A DNA stretch of 6,943 nucleotides from Natrinema soli (lineage in GTDB: Archaea; Halobacteriota; Halobacteria; Halobacteriales; Natrialbaceae): contig NZ_JAQIVI010000461.1 in NCBI RefSeq assembly GCF_028618695.1, positions 1 through 6,943 of the forward strand, read 5' to 3'. Each line of letters begins with the position of its first letter. Position 1 is the first letter of the stretch. Of the stretch, positions 4,804 through 6,943 are shown one piece after another. Position numbers and translations under genes: made by a program. The notes beneath the pieces are model-generated. The model was not told the DNA's origin. It made no database searches and saw nothing but the letters and a program-made list of their open reading frames with translations.

Positions 4804-6351
4804 ATGAAGCTCATTGATACGTTCGAGCGAACCGTTCGCTGTCACTCGTCGAAGACGGCACTCATCACTGACGACGGACGATCGATGACGTACGGGAAGC
4901 TGGACGATCGGACGACGCGATTGGCGAACGCATTGAACGAGCGAGCGCCCGACGGACGACTTGCGACGCTGGCGCTCAACGGAGCGACGGCGATCGAAGC
5001 GATGATCGCGAGCGAGAAACGCGGGCTGGCGAACATCCAGTTGCCGTTCCGCGAAAGTCCCGGGGCCCTCGCGTCCATGCTCGAACCGGCGGACGCGATG
5101 GTGCTCCTGTTCGACGACGCGAACGCCGAGAAAGCACACTCGGTACTCGAGCGGACGGGGATCGAGACGGCGATCCACGCGGGCGAGCAGTCGATCGACC
5201 GAGACGATGTCGAATCGTACGATGTGATCCTCTCGGACGCGTCGACCGCGACGGTGGATCCGCACCCGGATTTCGAGCACGGGATCTTCTATACGAGCGG
5301 GACGACGAGTACGCCGAAATCGGTACTCTTCGACCAGGAACAGCTCTGGTACGGCAGCACGCAGGTCGTCATGGAGATGGGAATCGACGAAACGGATACG
5401 GCGCTCGTCACGACGCCTTGGTATCACATGGTAACGTCCGATGCCTGGATTCTCCCGCACCTTCAAGTCGGGGCGACGATGGTCATCCAGCCCGATTTCG
5501 ACCCGGACGAGTCCCTTCGCCTCATTCAGGAATATGACGTGACGGGGATGCTCGCAGTCCCGACGCAGTTACACGCGCTTGCGGACACGCAAGCGGCCGA
5601 AGGATACGATGTCGAGTCCCTCTCCTACATTCGGACCGGCGGATCGATCGTCACAGAGCAACTCGTCGAAAAGACGTCCGAACAGCTGACTGAGGGAGTG
5701 TACAACACATACGGCTTGACCGAAGGTGGGCCGAACGTGACATTCGCACATCCGTCGCTACAGGGAGACCACACCGGAACGATTGGGAACGAGTCGTTCA
5801 TGTGTGACGTCCGGGTCGTGGAGGCCGCCGAACCCGACGAGGATCCCGATCCGTCGGCAACCATCGATCCCGGTGAGACGGGGGAACTACTCGTCCGCAA
5901 TCCGGGCATGTGCAACGGCTATCTGGATCGTCCCGAAGCGAGCGAGCAGTTGTTGGTCGACGGCTGGCTCCGAACGGGAGATTGCGCCGAACTCGATGAG
6001 GACGGCTACCTCTACATCGTCGGACGCGTCGACAATATGATTGTCAGCGGTGGCGAGAACGTCTATCCGGAAGAGGTCGAGGAAGTGGTCGAGATGCACG
6101 ACTTGGTCGACGAGGCGGTCGTTGTCGGTTTCGAGGACGAACACTGGGGGCACCAGATCGCTTGTGTGGTTTACGCGAACGGGTCGACCGAGTTTGACGT
6201 CGACGAACTCGATCGATTCTGTCGGGAGCACGACCAACTCGCGAACTTCAAGCGGCCCCGCGAGTACGAGCGGACGGCCGAGCCGCTCCCCCGGACCGAT
6301 ACCGGGACCATCGAGCGGGAAACGGTCTTCAACGACTTATTCGAGGAGTGA
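4804..6351 (+). CDS. Acyl-CoA ligase (AMP-forming)
   Basis: Intact 515-aa class I adenylate-forming enzyme, expected to join a carboxylic acid to CoA using ATP, releasing AMP and PPi, in the cytoplasm. Motifs in order: P-loop A3 YTSGTTSTPKSV (163-174), A4-like PWYHMVTSDAW (205-215), A5 YGLTEGG (303-309), A7 GWLRTGD (387-393, Asp393), A8 hinge and core GRVDNMIVSGGENVYPEEVE (407-426), A10 region PRTDTGTIERE (496-506). Two oddities: A3 has Ser where Gly is usual at two places (TTGxPKGV), and the A10 lysine (usually GKixR) is Thr502. Some distant members, such as haloarchaeal MenE-like proteins, may share GT(I/V), so this may not mean inactivity. Length and ends are normal; codon use is strongly GC3. 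The acid substrate (fatty, aryl or o-succinylbenzoate-like) cannot be told. The nearby IclR and ADP-forming ligase relics suggest acid catabolism. Confidence 0.93.
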   Translation: MKLIDTFERTVRCHSSKTALITDDGRSMTYGKLDDRTTRLANALNERAPDGRLATLALNGATAIEAMIASEKRGLANIQLPFRESPGALASMLEPADAMVLLFDDANAEKAHSVLERTGIETAIHAGEQSIDRDDVESYDVILSDASTATVDPHPDFEHGIFYTSGTTSTPKSVLFDQEQLWYGSTQVVMEMGIDETDTALVTTPWYHMVTSDAWILPHLQVGATMVIQPDFDPDESLRLIQEYDVTGMLAVPTQLHALADTQAAEGYDVESLSYIRTGGSIVTEQLVEKTSEQLTEGVYNTYGLTEGGPNVTFAHPSLQGDHTGTIGNESFMCDVRVVEAAEPDEDPDPSATIDPGETGELLVRNPGMCNGYLDRPEASEQLLVDGWLRTGDCAELDEDGYLYIVGRVDNMIVSGGENVYPEEVEEVVEMHDLVDEAVVVGFEDEHWGHQIACVVYANGSTEFDVDELDRFCREHDQLANFKRPREYERTAEPLPRTDTGTIERETVFNDLFEE

Positions 6352-6409
6352 GACGAGGACAGTATTCGAACCAATTCGGCGCGATATTGTATAAACTCCC
6401 TCATATTGA

Positions 6410-6889
6410 CGGTCTCCTGAGGAATACTATCGTCCTGACGGATGTCCGATGGATCGGAACGGGACGATAGGTGTTCTCTGCTCGGTGACCGAGATCAACG
6501 GCGACGTCGACCTCGCACTGTTGTCTGATCCGTAGCGGTCATTCCGGATGCGATCAAGGGGTGATGTGATCGAGGAGTGTGCCGAGGCAGGTATCGGCGG
6601 TACGGTCATCTTTGCCAGCGGCTTCGCCGAAGCGGGCGAGGACGTCCGGCAGTTACAGGAATACCTCGTCGACGCCGCGACAGCGGGCGACGTCTATCTC
6701 CTCGGACCGAACACAAGCGGGTTCTTGGTCCCGGAAGCGGATCTCTACGCGACATTCGCGACGGACGTCAAGACGATTCCCGCGGGAGCGGATTCGCCCG
6801 GTGGATTCGAGGCGAGGGCGACGGTACAGGTACAGACACCGCGAGAAACGAGACGGGAGATGCTGCGTTCGACCGGTGTTACTCGTTGA
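6410..6889 (+). pseudogene. ADP-forming acyl-CoA synthetase, CoA-binding fragment
   Basis: Fragment of the CoA-binding domain of an ADP-forming acyl/acetyl-CoA synthetase (succinyl-CoA ligase alpha-like). Three pieces in order: GTIGVLCSVTEINGDVDLAL (ATG at 6449, TAG at 6533), VAVIPDAIKG in the next frame (6532-6561), then DVIEECAEAGIGGTVIFASG back in the first frame, continuing through GFAEAGEDVRQLQEY to YLLGPNTSGFLVPEA. GPNTSGF matches the GPNxxG signature of the family. Homology stops near 6790 (KTIPAG); the expected AQSGG block and ligase domain are absent, and the remaining 33 codons to 6889 look random. The N-terminal half of the Rossmann fold is also missing. At least two frameshifts and an internal stop make it a pseudogene. 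Same strand as the acyl-CoA ligase, beginning about 60-100 bp after it. Confidence 0.7.
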
Positions 6890-6943
6890 GTTGGCTTTTC
6901 TCGACGTCGACGTCCTCGAAGGCGACGTCGCGTTCGGTCACGT
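6879..6943 (-). CDS. C-terminal end of an unidentified gene
   Basis: Minus-strand frame entering from the right edge and ending at TAA 6879-6881: VTERDVAFEDVDVEKSQLNE. Its acidic composition and G/C-ending codons are those of a real haloarchaeal gene. It overlaps the meaningless tail of the CoA-binding-domain pseudogene by about 10 bp, convergent to it. Twenty residues are too few to name it. The opposite frame is also open here, so the strand is not certain. Confidence 0.3.
   Translation of the reverse strand, partial: VTERDVAFEDVDVEKSQLNE

Noticed and set aside
4780..5466. A 228-codon open frame on the minus strand
   Set aside because: It is antisense to the conserved acyl-CoA ligase and consists of Arg/Val/His-rich sequence, the usual GC-skew shadow in haloarchaea.
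1..6943. CRISPR arrays, tRNA or rRNA genes
   Set aside because: No spaced direct repeats, no cloverleaf-like arms with a CCA-proximal stem, and no conserved rRNA blocks were seen by eye on either strand.

Overview
The window looks like chromosomal or plasmid DNA of a halophilic archaeon (Halobacteria). The two long intact genes encode acidic, Asp/Glu-rich proteins and favour codons ending in G or C. Promoters are TATA-type, one of them placed for a leaderless transcript. The transposase relics are of IS6 types I associate with haloarchaea. This is recognition by eye; no search was run.

Layout. Positions 1-512 (minus strand) hold the 5' part of a broken IS6-type transposase that runs off the left edge. 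Positions 598-2382 (minus) hold an intact two-gene operon: a small DUF3311-like membrane protein followed 3 nt later by a 494-aa sodium:solute symporter (SSS family). Positions 2414-3022 have no intact gene, but contain a possible gene tail and the frameshifted relic of a small Cys/His protein on the minus strand. That relic stops at a second, different IS6-type element (from 3023, plus strand), which is also dead. Positions 3563-3681 are an AT-rich patch with two TATA-like boxes and a 20-bp dyad. It is followed by an undescribed 57-codon Cys-rich ORF (3682-3855) and, 12 nt later, the helix-turn-helix part of an IclR-type regulator that carries a one-base frameshift and has lost its ligand domain. 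Convergent to this is a UbiA-prenyltransferase-like relic (4650-4103, minus), also frameshifted. Positions 4804-6351 (plus) encode an intact 515-aa acyl-CoA ligase of the adenylate-forming superfamily. Its A10 catalytic-lysine position is Thr and its P-loop lacks two glycines. Downstream is a broken CoA-binding-domain fragment of an ADP-forming acyl-CoA synthetase. At the right edge there may be the C-terminal tail of a minus-strand gene.

How it fits together. Two intact modules, an acid-type Na+ symporter and an acid:CoA ligase, sit among at least six decayed genes. A plausible reading is a former organic-acid uptake and activation locus (transporter, IclR regulator, CoA ligases) eroded by IS6 insertions, deletions and single-base frameshifts. 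The physiological link between symporter and ligase is inference. I found no convincing new defence, CRISPR or mobile system. The least explained items are the Cys-rich small ORF with its promoter-like region, the atypical ligase active site, and the Cys/His relic cut by the second IS.
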